Both the position numbers and the translations under genes were made by a program. A DNA stretch of 64,000 nucleotides from an uncultured Synergistales bacterium. Its GTDB lineage: Bacteria; Synergistota; Synergistia; Synergistales; Aminobacteriaceae. Below, in pieces: positions 54,385-63,754 of the stretch. The stretch is taken from positions 1 to 64,000 of the forward strand of contig CAJOMU010000008.1 of assembly GCA_905235735.1 (NCBI GenBank), read 5' to 3'. Each line of letters opens with the position of its first letter. The stretch's first letter is position 1. The notes beneath the pieces were generated by a model. That model searched no databases. It was given only the letters and a program-made list of their open reading frames with translations, and was not told where the DNA came from.

Positions 54385-55664
54385 GTGTAGCCGTCTTATT
54401 TGTGAGCTTTCTTGTATTTCTGTTTGTTGGTTTTCCTGTCGCTTACTGTCTGGGTATCTCAAGCCTTCTGTATTTCATACTTGAGAACATGCCCCTCGTA
54501 ACATTTGCACAGCGATTCTTCTCTGGTCTCGACTCATTCACACTGTTATGCATACCTGGCTTCATGCTCGCAGGAAACTTAATGAACACAGGAGGCATTA
54601 CGTATCAGATAGTGAGATTCTGCGATAAGGTTATCGGACATATACGCGGAGGTCTTGGCCTCGCTAACATCGGAGCGTCAATGATATTCGCGGGTGTATC
54701 CGGGACTGCGGCGGCAGATGCTGCTTCACTCGGAGGAATATTAATCCCTGCAATGGTGAAGGACGGTTATGATGCAGATTACTCTGTTGCTGTTACTGCT
54801 GCAAGTTCATGCATTGGGCCGATAATCCCTCCTTCAGTCCCAATGATTATGGCAGGAACTCTAACGGGAATATCAGTGTCGAAGATGTTCGTTGCGGGAA
54901 TCATTCCGGGTATATTAATGGGACTTGGAATGATGGCAGTTGCATGGGTAATCTCGGTTAAGCGGAACTATCCTAAGAATGAGAAGCGAGCAACATTCCG
55001 TGAGATTCTTGCGTCAGGACGCGAAGCATTCTGGGCATTACTGATGATGGTGATAATCCTCGCAGGAATATTGACGGGTATCGTTACACCAACTGAGGCA
55101 TCAATCATCGCTGTACTATATGCATTGGTTGTAGGGTTCTTCATCTATAAGGAACTCACGATAAAATCTGCAATCATTGTTATACGCGACTCAATGGTAG
55201 GTGCGGCAGGAATAATGGTGCTTGTAGGGTTCGCGAATGTCTTTGCATATGTCCTCACGAAAGAGCAAATTCCAACGATGATAGCGAAATGGATATTATC
55301 CGTAACAACGAATAAGTTCATCATTCTTCTCATCATAAATATCTTTTTGCTGTTCGTAGGTTGCTTCATGGAGACGATTGCGGCATTAACGATTCTGTTC
55401 CCTGTTCTGCTTCCTGTAGTAACATCAATCGGAGTAAGTCCGATTCAGTTCGGTGTAATGTGCGTTCTGAATCTCGTTATCGGTCTCACTACTCCTCCTG
55501 TAGGTGTGTGCTTATTCATCACGACATCAATCGGTAAAATCTCAATCGCTCAGGGCACAAAGGCAATCATACCGTTCTTAATCTGCAACTTTGCAGTTCT
55601 TCTTCTCGTAACGTATGTTCCTTCCGTAACATTATGGCTTGTAGGTCTTCTTTATGGAATCTAA
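54381..55664 (+). CDS. dctM: TRAP transporter large permease (DctM)
   Basis: 427 residues with about 12 membrane helices. Typical segments are FPVAYCLGISSLLYF, GFMLAGNLMNTGGIT, GVSGTAADAASLGGILIPAM and SSCIGPIIPPSVPMIMAG, with GLTTPPVGVCLF near the end. It drives sodium- or proton-coupled import with DctP and DctQ. Confidence 0.96.
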   Translation: MSVAVLFVSFLVFLFVGFPVAYCLGISSLLYFILENMPLVTFAQRFFSGLDSFTLLCIPGFMLAGNLMNTGGITYQIVRFCDKVIGHIRGGLGLANIGASMIFAGVSGTAAADAASLGGILIPAMVKDGYDADYSVAVTAASSCIGPIIPPSVPMIMAGTLTGISVSKMFVAGIIPGILMGLGMMAVAWVISVKRNYPKNEKRATFREILASGREAFWALLMMVIILAGILTGIVTPTEASIIAVLYALVVGFFIYKELTIKSAIIVIRDSMVGAAGIMVLVGFANVFAYVLTKEQIPTMIAKWILSVTTNKFIILLIINIFLLFVGCFMETIAALTILFPVLLPVVTSIGVSPIQFGVMCVLNLVIGLTTPPVGVCLFITTSIGKISIAQGTKAIIPFLICNFAVLLLVTYVPSVTLWLVGLLYGI

Positions 55665-55680
55665 TTGAGAGGTGAAAATC

Positions 55681-56703
55681 ATGAAAGCAATACAGATAGT
55701 AAAACCGAATGAGCTTCGCATAATCGACATGGCCAAGCCCGAAATCGATGAACATAATAACGTACTCGTGAAGATAAAGGCATCAGGCATATGCGGTTCA
55801 GATGTAGGGATATATCACGGCACGAATGCGGCGGCAACATATCCGAGAGTAATCGGTCATGAGATAGTCGGAGAGATTGTTGAAGTAGGAAGTAATGTGA
55901 AGACACGCAAAACAGGTGAACGTGTCATAATAGATCAGGTTGTAGCTTGCGGACACTGTTATGCATGCAGGAAATCGAGACCGAATGTATGCGGAAATCT
56001 TAAAGTTCGGGGAGTTCACATTGACGGAGGTTATCGTGAATACATGGCCGTTCCTGAAAGTGATTGCTATGTTCTTCCTGACTTTCTCGAATACAAAGAC
56101 GCAGTTATGATTGAGCCTACGACTATTGCGGTTCAGTGCTGTTCACGTGCACAGCTTGAGAGTGAAGATGATGTGCTTATCATCGGAGCAGGTGCATTAG
56201 GGAGCAGTCTGTTACGAATCGTGAAGCTCTTTAATCCTCATAGTATCATAATGGCAGACATAGATGACGGAAGATTAGACGATGCGATGAAGAACGGAGC
56301 GACTGCAAAAATCAATTCACGCAATGAAGATTTAGTGAAACGTGCGAAGGAATTAACCGGCGGTTACGGCCCGACACTAACGATTGACGCGGCATGTGTG
56401 AAGGGAAGTCTGCTAAGTGCATGTCAGGCGGCAGGGAATGCAACACGTGTAATGACGATGGGGTTCAGTATTGCGCCTGATGAGATAAACCAGTTTGTGA
56501 TAACATCAAAGGAGCTTGATGTTCGAGGATCAAGATTGCAGAACCGAAAGTTCGGAGAAGTGATTCGTCTTGTGAATGAACACAAAGTGAATCTCAACGG
56601 TGCAGTGTCTCATACGTTCCCGTTTATGGAAGCGCAGAAGGCATTTGATTTTGTTGACAGCAGAGACCCGTCAATCAGAAAGATTTCGTTGATATTCGAT
56701 TAA
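55681..56703 (+). CDS. Zinc-binding medium-chain dehydrogenase (sorbitol/threonine dehydrogenase-like)
   Basis: 340 residues. The catalytic zinc ligands are in GICGSDVGIYHG and the GHE motif, and the structural zinc site is CGHCYACRKSRPNVC. The Rossmann fold is VLIIGAGALGSSLLRI. It oxidises a polyol, sugar acid or similar alcohol with NAD(P). It follows dctM by 16 bases, so it probably uses the imported compound; enzymes of this type beside TRAP genes often act on sugar acids such as galactonate or idonate. A GTG three codons upstream overlaps the ribosome site and is not used. Confidence 0.88.
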   Translation: MKAIQIVKPNELRIIDMAKPEIDEHNNVLVKIKASGICGSDVGIYHGTNAAATYPRVIGHEIVGEIVEVGSNVKTRKTGERVIIDQVVACGHCYACRKSRPNVCGNLKVRGVHIDGGYREYMAVPESDCYVLPDFLEYKDAVMIEPTTIAVQCCSRAQLESEDDVLIIGAGALGSSLLRIVKLFNPHSIIMADIDDGRLDDAMKNGATAKINSRNEDLVKRAKELTGGYGPTLTIDAACVKGSLLSACQAAGNATRVMTMGFSIAPDEINQFVITSKELDVRGSRLQNRKFGEVIRLVNEHKVNLNGAVSHTFPFMEAQKAFDFVDSRDPSIRKISLIFD

Positions 56704-56712
56704 GATTAAATG

Positions 56713-56742
56713 ATTCCCCTCGTTTAATGCGGGGGGATTTTT
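56713..56742 (+). terminator. Terminator of the TRAP-dehydrogenase operon
   Basis: ATTCCCC pairs with GGGGGAT over a 16-base loop, followed by five T. Confidence 0.8.
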
Positions 56743-56768
56743 GGTGCATAAATCAGACACAGGAATGA

Positions 56769-56774
56769 TATAAT
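56769..56774 (+). promoter_or_regulatory. Extended -10 promoter upstream of the repeat-switch methyltransferase
   Basis: TGATATAAT, an extended -10, about 44 bases before ATG 56818. It would give a transcript that includes this ATG and the repeat tract. Confidence 0.5.
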
Positions 56775-56802
56775 AAATAATAAAAAAATACGTAGAAAGG
56801 TG

Positions 56803-56831
56803 TTGACAAAAACTAAAATGGCGACCATAAT
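56803..56831 (+). promoter_or_regulatory. Promoter-like leader before the heptamer tract
   Basis: TTGACA (56803-56808), 17 bases, then CATAAT (56826-56831), directly followed by TGA and the repeat. It has the same layout as 47014-47042. AAAGG lies just before it. Confidence 0.5.
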
Positions 56832-57557
56832 TGAACCACGAACCACGAACCACGAACCACGAACCACGAACCACGCTTATCCATTTATCGAAAAATTAGA
56901 CGTTTTATAGGCAGAAATTTTGTTTTCCCTATTCTTGCTCCCAAAAGTAAATCACAGTTTCTTTGGCATCTACCGAAGAATGCAAAACTTCTCGATGTAG
57001 GGTGCGGAAATCATTCTCCTGAAGCTACGAAGTCTCTTCGTCCAGATGTCTATTATGTTGGAATTGATGTAGGAGATTACAACACAACTGAAAAATCGAA
57101 AAGTCTTGCGGATAAATACATCATAACTGACGGCGAAAAATTTGCGGATACAATAAGAGAATTGCCAGATGAATTTGATGCGGCAATTTCACATCACAAT
57201 CTTGAACACTGCAATCACCCAATGGAAACACTTGATGCAATTTGCAGCCGACTCAAAAAGGGCGGAATGTTGTATCTTGCTTTTCCGAGTGAAAGAAGCG
57301 TTACGTTTCCCAGCAGAAAAGGTACACTGAATTTCTATGATGATGGCACACACATATATCTTCCTGACTTCAAGGCAGTCATGAAACGATTAATCAGGAC
57401 TAACGGAATGAGTGTTGATTTTGTTGCTGAATCATACAGGCCATTTTTACCAAGTCTAATCGGCATGTTTCAGAAACATATAATCAAAGACAGAGCGACA
57501 TATTATATCTGGTGCTATTATGGATTCGTAACGATAATAACTGCGCACAAGAAATAA
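56818..57557 (+). CDS. SAM-dependent methyltransferase, out of frame at its repeat tract (phase OFF)
   Basis: The body of the gene reads open from the repeat to 57557: RLSIYRKIRRFIGRNF, KLLDVGCGNHSP (SAM motif I), VGIDVGDYN, AISHHNLEHCNHP, and KKGGMLYLAFPSER. It is a class I methyltransferase of the type found in polysaccharide gene sets. That frame has no usual start codon before TTG 57162, which would delete the SAM-binding motif, and a TGA at 56832 blocks it upstream. ATG 56818 reads into the GAACCAC tract, but with six copies it is in the wrong frame and stops at 56905-56907. Seven copies, or four, would join it to the body and give about 248 residues. The gene is therefore OFF here. Confidence 0.8.
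56833..56874. repeat. Heptanucleotide tandem repeat, six copies of GAACCAC
   Basis: Six perfect copies at the 5' end of a methyltransferase gene. In the ON frame they would code for a repeat of Glu-Pro-Arg-Thr-Thr-Asn-His. Each change of one unit alters the frame. Confidence 0.97.
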
Positions 57558-57607
57558 TATAGTTGACTATTGAACTTGCACTTGCAGAAGCATAGGAAGA
57601 ATATAAA

Positions 57608-57634
57608 ATCCCCCTCGCAAACTCAAAGGGGGAT
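57608..57634. terminator. Bidirectional terminator
   Basis: ATCCCCCT pairs with AGGGGGAT over an 11-base loop. T-rich DNA lies on both sides, between the convergent methyltransferase and lipase-like genes. Confidence 0.75.
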
Positions 57635-57661
57635 TTATTCAATTCAATTTCTCAAACGCTT

Positions 57662-60040
57662 TTAATGTTTCTTTCCGAAGAGAGCAATTCCTGAGAGAAG
57701 AATCATAATTCCAAATCCCGTATTGCACCCTCCTCCTGACGACTTGGCAGGACTAAAAGTTTCAACCGAAGTAACAAGGTCCTTCGTTAGGTCTGCTTCT
57801 GAAGCTGACTGTTTCACAATAAAATTAATGTTCACTGTCTGCCCGTATGCAGTTGCTTTGATTACCGTTGTACCCTCTTTAAGTGCTCTAATCTTGCCTG
57901 CATCTGTAACCTCTGCAATGCTCGGATCAGACACACTATATGACACAATGCCCATAACCGGTGAAGAAACATCATAGTTGCCGTTCTCACTCTTCGCGAC
58001 AAGTCCGGCAGGTACTTCATCTCCTGCATGAGCGTAAATCATGCCTCCGTTTGCACTTTCAAGCACCGGCAAGCTGTTAGGATTAACCGGCGGAATGTAT
58101 ATAATCTGCTTTGTGGGAGAAATCTTCAGCTTTCCATTCTGCACAGTGAAGTACGAAACTTCATACACTCCCTTGTCTTCCCTGTTTGCCCACATGTCGA
58201 TATTAAATGAATTGCTGTCTGACGGATTAAGAACGAAGAATTTTGCTATATCATCACCGTTGCTTAATATGAAATAAATATCATCGCTGAAGGATGTATT
58301 TGTCGTTCCAGAAATTTTTACGCTCTGTAAGATGTGTTCTTCATCTTCATCATCTCCCTCTGCTCCTAAGTATTCATCAATAGGAGTTGATGTATCAAAG
58401 TCTATTGAACCGTCAATATATTCGCTGAGGTCGTCATATTCATCACTTGCCTTGAGATATTCCGCAAAAAATGATTCTGATGCTGCATCAAATGCCGCGT
58501 TATAGTCTGCTGTTGATGCCGTGTTAATCATGAAGTTCTCAAGACCGCCTTTGAGAAGTGCAATTACTCTTTCGCCTACATCGTCCTGTTGTCCTATAAC
58601 GACATGATTGTATTTACCAAGCCCCTCGAATGCAGTTACAGCGTTTGACGGAAAAATATCTTTTGCACTTGGTTCTGATACAACCAAATCATGATCATTA
58701 TCACCGTGAAGCGCATTGAGAAGTTCCTTGAACCTTATATCATCAGAAAAGGTTTCAAGAATTCCGCTGATGAGTGCAAGTTTCGAGGAAGTCAAATTAT
58801 CAACGAGTTTTTTCGGCAGCCAGTCTATTTGAGCGAGACTTACGACATTCTGATTCACAACGTCATCAAAAAGCTGACTGATTTTAGCATCATCAGCCTT
58901 AACTTTGCCGTAAATCGAATGGAAAGGAACACCAGGATATCCAAGTCCGGCAAGATATGAACTGTTTAACGATAAATCATTCATTGCCTCGTCTGTATCT
59001 TTGGTAATACCAAATAAACTCAGTAAATTATGGCCTGCTACTTCCCACCATGATTTAGCCTGCCAGTTCTGCCATGACTCTGGAAGAGATGAGAAATTCT
59101 TAGCGAGATACGAAGCAATAGGAGTTCCAAGATTAGGCGAAGCTATCGTAACAACTCTGCGTACTGTTCCCTGACCGTAAGAATTTGCCGTTTTATTGCC
59201 AGTGTCGATATCATTGCGGAGATACTGACGTGCTGCCAATCCTCCTGAACTGTGCGTAACAAGATCAACGCGTGTCGCCTCAAATCCCTGACCGTTAAGG
59301 GTGTTCAATGTGTTTGCAATGATATTCGCAAGTCCATTTGTATTGCTGGATATGAGGGCTTTAGGAGCTTTAGTGTTATCGTAATTCCAGCTTGCTACAT
59401 TGATTCCTGCATTTTCAAGTTTGTGCCATACACCCTTATCTGCGCCTGTCGAATAACCGAACATTCTCTCATTGTCCCCGAACGCTCCGTGAATGAGTAC
59501 AACAGAAGGAGCTTTAAGTGTGAGAGTGAGAGTTTCTGTTGTCGTATTGCCTCCGTCTGAAGGAGTGAATTCCGCTGTTACAGTGAAATTTCCGCTCGGA
59601 TATGTGATTGATGAAGGCCATGCTTCAGGAGCAACTAATACTGCCGAAACCTGATAGCCTTTGGTAGTTGATACGGTACTGAGAGGAGATGTGATTTCCT
59701 GCCTCGATGTGAAGCTCTCAAGTTTTGTGCCTGACACTGAAGGTGATACTGAGAATGCAACTGTGCCCGGCTGTGCTGCCCTGTAACGAAGAATGAGACG
59801 CGAATTTCCATCGGCAATTAGTCCTGTCCTTCCGTAATCTCCATCGCTGAGACCTGAAATCATTTCCTCTGTTATCGCGCTGCCGTCTTTGGTTACATAT
59901 GCAGCATCAGAGATTCCGTAAATGATTCGTCCTGCTGAAGGCCCGCGTCCAAGTGCTGAAAAATCATCAGCATAAGCCGGAACTGTCAGTAACAGGAAAA
60001 CAAACATACAAAATAAAATTTTACGCATTGAATACTTCAA
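57662..60040 (-). CDS. Surface alpha/beta hydrolase (lipase-like) with Synergist-CTERM signal
   Basis: 792 residues. A signal peptide (FCMFVFLLLTVPAYA) is followed by a beta-rich region to about 180. The hydrolase core (about 185-480) has PSVVLIHGAFGDNERMF (oxyanion HG) and VDLVTHSSGGLAARQYL, in which the nucleophile elbow is H-S-S-G-G. A C-terminal Ig-like Big_2 unit is recognised by SVSDPSIAEVTDAGKIRALKEG. The end is SSGGGCNTGFGIMILL and a basic tail, the Synergist-CTERM signal. It is probably an exported esterase or lipase held at the cell surface. The TTG at 60040 follows AAGGGA closely; ATG 60028 is the alternative. Confidence 0.85.
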   Translation of the reverse strand: MKYSMRKILFCMFVFLLLTVPAYADDFSALGRGPSAGRIIYGISDAAYVTKDGSAITEEMISGLSDGDYGRTGLIADGNSRLILRYRAAQPGTVAFSVSPSVSGTKLESFTSRQEITSPLSTVSTTKGYQVSAVLVAPEAWPSSITYPSGNFTVTAEFTPSDGGNTTTETLTLTLKAPSVVLIHGAFGDNERMFGYSTGADKGVWHKLENAGINVASWNYDNTKAPKALISSNTNGLANIIANTLNTLNGQGFEATRVDLVTHSSGGLAARQYLRNDIDTGNKTANSYGQGTVRRVVTIASPNLGTPIASYLAKNFSSLPESWQNWQAKSWWEVAGHNLLSLFGITKDTDEAMNDLSLNSSYLAGLGYPGVPFHSIYGKVKADDAKISQLFDDVVNQNVVSLAQIDWLPKKLVDNLTSSKLALISGILETFSDDIRFKELLNALHGDNDHDLVVSEPSAKDIFPSNAVTAFEGLGKYNHVVIGQQDDVGERVIALLKGGLENFMINTASTADYNAAFDAASESFFAEYLKASDEYDDLSEYIDGSIDFDTSTPIDEYLGAEGDDEDEEHILQSVKISGTTNTSFSDDIYFILSNGDDIAKFFVLNPSDSNSFNIDMWANREDKGVYEVSYFTVQNGKLKISPTKQIIYIPPVNPNSLPVLESANGGMIYAHAGDEVPAGLVAKSENGNYDVSSPVMGIVSYSVSDPSIAEVTDAGKIRALKEGTTVIKATAYGQTVNINFIVKQSASEADLTKDLVTSVETFSPAKSSGGGCNTGFGIMILLSGIALFGKKH

Positions 60041-60135
60041 ATAAATCCCTTCTTTAAATTCAAAAATTTTACATATTATACTTCAAATTCTGTAAGTATG
60101 ATATATTCTTAAAAGAAAAACGAAAGGTGAAACTC

Positions 60136-61302
60136 ATGGCATCAGCATTCAAATCAGAATCAAAGTATAAGGCGTTCATAATTGCAGTAGTAACATTCGG
60201 AATCGCTTACGGACTACAGAAGGCAGTAATCGATAACTATCTTGCCGAAATCGTAAACATGACTCAGTTCGACAGAGGCGTATCTGAATTCTTCAGAGAA
60301 CTTCCGGGATTGTTGCTCGTGTTCATCCTCGCAGTAATGTATGAATTCTCAGCGGAAAGCATCTTCAGAGCAGGTGCGTTAATTGCAATGTCAGGGATGA
60401 TTCTTCAGGCATTAGTCCCAGCTCAAAGAGTGTTGGTTACTCTCGCAATATTCATCTTCTCGCTCGGTGATCATATGATGTTCGGAATGAGAAGCACAAT
60501 AGCACTCCAATATTCGCGTGAGGGTCATGGAGGAAGTGCATTAGGGATTCAAAATTCAGCATATCAGTTCGGAACTCTCGCAGGATATATCATCGTTGCA
60601 ATCGTATTCTTCTTCCTAAGCTCAAAACTGAATCTCTTCAGGCCGGTCTTCTGGTCGTCTGCAATAATAATAGCATTGGGTCTCATGATAAGTCTGAATA
60701 TGACAGGTCGAAGCAAACATGATAATACGGTCAGCAGGTTCTATTTCAGACGGAAATACTTTAAGTTCTACATGCTCGAAGTGTTTTACGGTGCAAGAAA
60801 GCAAATATTCTTCACGTTCGGGCCTTATCTCCTCGTATTGTTCTACGGAGCTGGAGCAATGGCAATAAGCATTCTCTTCGCAGTCTCAGCAATCGCAACC
60901 TTCATATGTTCTCCTCTGGTCGGAAAGATAATCGACAGGTTAGGCTACAAGATAGTCATGGTCATGGACACATTGATACTCGTAATCGTATGTTTCTTTT
61001 ACGGTTTCGCTCATCACATCTTCCCTATGCATATTGCGTTCATCGTATGCTGTGTGAATTACATTCTCGATGCCGTAATCTCTCTCGCATCAATGGCATC
61101 AAACGTATATGTTCAGGACATCTCAGACAATCCCGATGAAGTGCGTGCGACAATCTCAACGGGAGTTAGTGTGAATCATCTCATCACGATTCTCATTGCG
61201 TTATTCGGCGGCTGGATTTGGCAGACTATGGGGATTGAGACGCTCTTTATGCTCTCAGCGATATTCGGATTGTTCAACAGTGCATATGCGGCATCGATAT
61301 AA
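60136..61302 (+). CDS. Major facilitator superfamily transporter
   Basis: About 388 residues and 10 to 12 membrane helices. The middle loop is basic (GRSKHDNTVSRFYFRRKYFK), and MFS-like segments include LGDHMMFGMRSTIALQYSREGH and GKIIDRLGYKIVMVMD (A-motif-like, between helices 8 and 9). The substrate is unknown. Start is ATG 60136, after AAAGGTG; a GTG at 60127 is inside this ribosome site. Confidence 0.85.
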   Translation: MASAFKSESKYKAFIIAVVTFGIAYGLQKAVIDNYLAEIVNMTQFDRGVSEFFRELPGLLLVFILAVMYEFSAESIFRAGALIAMSGMILQALVPAQRVLVTLAIFIFSLGDHMMFGMRSTIALQYSREGHGGSALGIQNSAYQFGTLAGYIIVAIVFFFLSSKLNLFRPVFWSSAIIIALGLMISLNMTGRSKHDNTVSRFYFRRKYFKFYMLEVFYGARKQIFFTFGPYLLVLFYGAGAMAISILFAVSAIATFICSPLVGKIIDRLGYKIVMVMDTLILVIVCFFYGFAHHIFPMHIAFIVCCVNYILDAVISLASMASNVYVQDISDNPDEVRATISTGVSVNHLITILIALFGGWIWQTMGIETLFMLSAIFGLFNSAYAASI

Positions 61303-61307
61303 AAAAT

Positions 61308-61338
61308 TCCGGGAGATTTTTGATTTCAGTCTCCCGGA
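61308..61338. terminator. Bidirectional terminator
   Basis: TCCGGGAGA pairs perfectly with TCTCCCGGA over a 13-base loop. The minus strand continues with AATTTTTT and the plus strand with TTCTTT. Confidence 0.85.
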
Positions 61339-61355
61339 TTCTTTATGCTTCATGT

Positions 61356-61892
61356 TCACCAGTGTGCAGGTGCTCTTCTATGGTGATGTGGCGGGGCAGG
61401 ACGATAATGTCCAGGCGGCGGAGGCGGAGGAGCATGTCTTGAATGTCGATGTCCTCCTGTGTTGTTATGTATAATCATTCCCGCTATTAGTCCTACTACA
61501 CCAGCCGTTATTATTACTCCTGTGTTATCCTTCTCAACTGATTTCTTTTCCTTCTCCTGAACTGGCTCAACTGGCTTAGGTGATGATCTCCTCTCAGTCT
61601 CCAATGTTGCCGCAAGAAGTGCCCTGCGCTGTGATGATGTAACTGCATCAGGGTCTTCCGAGAGCAGACGTGTTATTGCATTCCTGCATGTTTCATTCAT
61701 CTCTCCGCCGTAAACCCAGTACATACATGCTTGTCTTTCTTCAGGAAGTAATCTTGTGAAAGCATCAGTGCCGGAATAAGTTATCATTGCATCACGAGCT
61801 TCATCATAATCAGCATAATCAGCAGCAAATGAAGCTGACGAAATTGATACTGCTATGAATGTCAGTGTCAGCACAAAAAATATTCTTTTCAT
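61356..61892 (-). CDS. Small envelope protein with glycine-zipper helix and His/Pro-rich tail
   Basis: 178 residues. A signal peptide (FFVLTLTFIAVSISSASFA) is followed by a soluble part with two Cys (RQACMYWVYGGEMNETCRN). A charged linker leads to one helix (GVIITAGVVGLIAGMII) and a tail with HRHSRHAPPPPPPGHYRPAPPHHH-type His and Pro content. The tail could bind a metal. It is a single gene with AAAGGTGG before the ATG. The function is unknown. Confidence 0.7.
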   Translation of the reverse strand: MKRIFFVLTLTFIAVSISSASFAADYADYDEARDAMITYSGTDAFTRLLPEERQACMYWVYGGEMNETCRNAITRLLSEDPDAVTSSQRRALLAATLETERRSSPKPVEPVQEKEKKSVEKDNTGVIITAGVVGLIAGMIIHNNTGGHRHSRHAPPPPPPGHYRPAPPHHHRRAPAHW

Positions 61893-62002
61893 GATTTCAT
61901 TCCACCTTTCGTGTGTGAGAATATCATAGCAATATTGAGATTCTGTGAAAGCATGAAGTTTGAAATCGTGTTCGAGAATCTAATGAACATTCGGCATTCT
62001 GA

Positions 62003-63751
62003 TTATACCGTTATGATTATTGTATTCGTCTTCAGTACATGAACATATTGCACGTCCTTTGCACTCGCCATTGTCAGTTTTATTCCGATTCCCTTCTCAG
62101 GAGCAGACTCGGCCATGTTCTGCGCACGTTCCTTTATGTTAAATGTCCCGCAGTTATCACGAAGCCTGAAGATTAAATCTCCGTTGTCATAAATAACCCT
62201 CGCATTAACTTCATGTTTCTTCCCGTCTTTGAATCCGTGCGTAATTACATTAATTCCCATTTCCTCAATGCATAATGTGAACCTGTAACGCCTCTCTTCG
62301 TCAATGTCATGCTTAGTGCAGAATTCGATTACGTTTGATGATAATTCAACTGCATCTTCAATTTTGCTCAGTGAGGCTTCAATGTAATTTACGTTTGAAT
62401 ATGCAAAGTGCTCCTTCAGTGAGTAAAGCTCAATGTAACTCGATATTATCTTTCTGTTCACGATGCATATAACTGCAAGCTCAAGTATAACCAGCAATAC
62501 CGCAGACACTGGAAACGCTGCCCATATTCCAGGAACTCCGAACGTATAGCCCAGAGCATAGAGACACGACAGAACAAGTACGAAGCGATTCAGAACCGTG
62601 AAGACATGTACGAATTTCATATTTGAGACTGCCTGCTGCATACTTATCAGGGTATCAGCAAGTGTCTGAAGAGGAACTGCAATTGCCATAGCGCGCAATG
62701 CCATAACTGCCATTCCAACAGTATTAACTGAATTAGGCAGATAGAATTTCGCAATCTCAGGGGCAAATATGAATACCAGAACAGAACAGGGTATCACCAT
62801 GAATATAATTCTCCTGAAGGCTATATATGCAAGTTCATCAAGTGATTTTGCATCGCGTTCACTGAAGAATACTCCGCCTAGTAAAAGCGCAGTGCTCACT
62901 ATTCCTGCTCCGAAGACCATCATTATATCGATAAAATTATTCTGTATTGAGTATGCCGCAAGTGCTCTCTCTGTGCCGACTGCAAATATAAACCTGTTAA
63001 TGAGTATTGGCCTGAATACTTTGCATAATCTCTTTGTTAAGACAGGTGCACCTCCTGAAAGAATCTGCATTATCTCACTGAATTTTATGAATGAAATTCT
63101 CAGCCTGAACATTGAATCCTTCCTGAAGAAATGAAACATCATCAGGAAGAGAGCAAAATAATTCGCAATCGTTGTAGCTAATCCCATTCCGAACATTCCG
63201 AAGTTTAATACATAACCGTTGAGAATATCTCCTGCGGCATTAACGAATGTCATCACGAATACTCCACAGCGAACGAGTTTAGGATCACTGTCCATATGCA
63301 GTATGCTCGATAGAACAGGAATAAGTATCAGTGCAGGTGCTCCGATTAGAACAGCTATAGTATATTCCCTCGTATTATTCCATAATGCAGAGCTTTTATC
63401 GCCTCCTCCGAATAAATCCGTGAGACTTTCAGAAAATATTATCCCTGATACTGCAATCATCACTGACACTATCACCGCAAGATTGAACATGAATGCGAAT
63501 ACCTTCTTTGCACTCTCAATATCACCTTTGCCGAGATAATTTGAACATCTGCTCTGAAGTCCGAGTGAGATTAAACCTGCAATCGCCGCAAGTATGCTGA
63601 ATATAGGCCTGGCTAATCCCATTGCTGCGATTCCGTTACTGGCATATACACGGCTGATTATTATTCCGTCTACTGCTGTTGAAAGTGTATATGTAAGCTC
63701 AACGAAAATGAACACATAAAGTGAATCTCTGAATAACTTTCTTGTAAGCAT
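62003..63751 (-). CDS. MATE-family transporter fused to an RsbW-like ATPase domain
   Basis: 582 residues. The first 440 or so are 12 membrane helices of the MATE/polysaccharide-flippase fold (VDGIIISRVYASNGIAAMGLA, SRCSNYLGKGDIESAKK, GAPVLTKRLCKVFRP). The last 130 are a HATPase_c domain of the anti-sigma-factor kinase type (FTLCIEEMGINVITHGFKDG, DLIFRLRDNCG, GIGIKLTMASA). RsbW-like kinases normally act on anti-sigma antagonists with PP2C phosphatases, and a PP2C gene ends four bases upstream. The two may form a switch at the membrane. Confidence 0.85.
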   Translation of the reverse strand: MLTRKLFRDSLYVFIFVELTYTLSTAVDGIIISRVYASNGIAAMGLARPIFSILAAIAGLISLGLQSRCSNYLGKGDIESAKKVFAFMFNLAVIVSVMIAVSGIIFSESLTDLFGGGDKSSALWNNTREYTIAVLIGAPALILIPVLSSILHMDSDPKLVRCGVFVMTFVNAAGDILNGYVLNFGMFGMGLATTIANYFALFLMMFHFFRKDSMFRLRISFIKFSEIMQILSGGAPVLTKRLCKVFRPILINRFIFAVGTERALAAYSIQNNFIDIMMVFGAGIVSTALLLGGVFFSERDAKSLDELAYIAFRRIIFMVIPCSVLVFIFAPEIAKFYLPNSVNTVGMAVMALRAMAIAVPLQTLADTLISMQQAVSNMKFVHVFTVLNRFVLVLSCLYALGYTFGVPGIWAAFPVSAVLLVILELAVICIVNRKIISSYIELYSLKEHFAYSNVNYIEASLSKIEDAVELSSNVIEFCTKHDIDEERRYRFTLCIEEMGINVITHGFKDGKKHEVNARVIYDNGDLIFRLRDNCGTFNIKERAQNMAESAPEKGIGIKLTMASAKDVQYVHVLKTNTIIITV

Positions 63752-63754
63752 ATA

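Noticed and set aside
57162-57557. Methyltransferase starting at TTG 57162
   Set aside because: This would drop the SAM-binding motif that is encoded in the same frame upstream.
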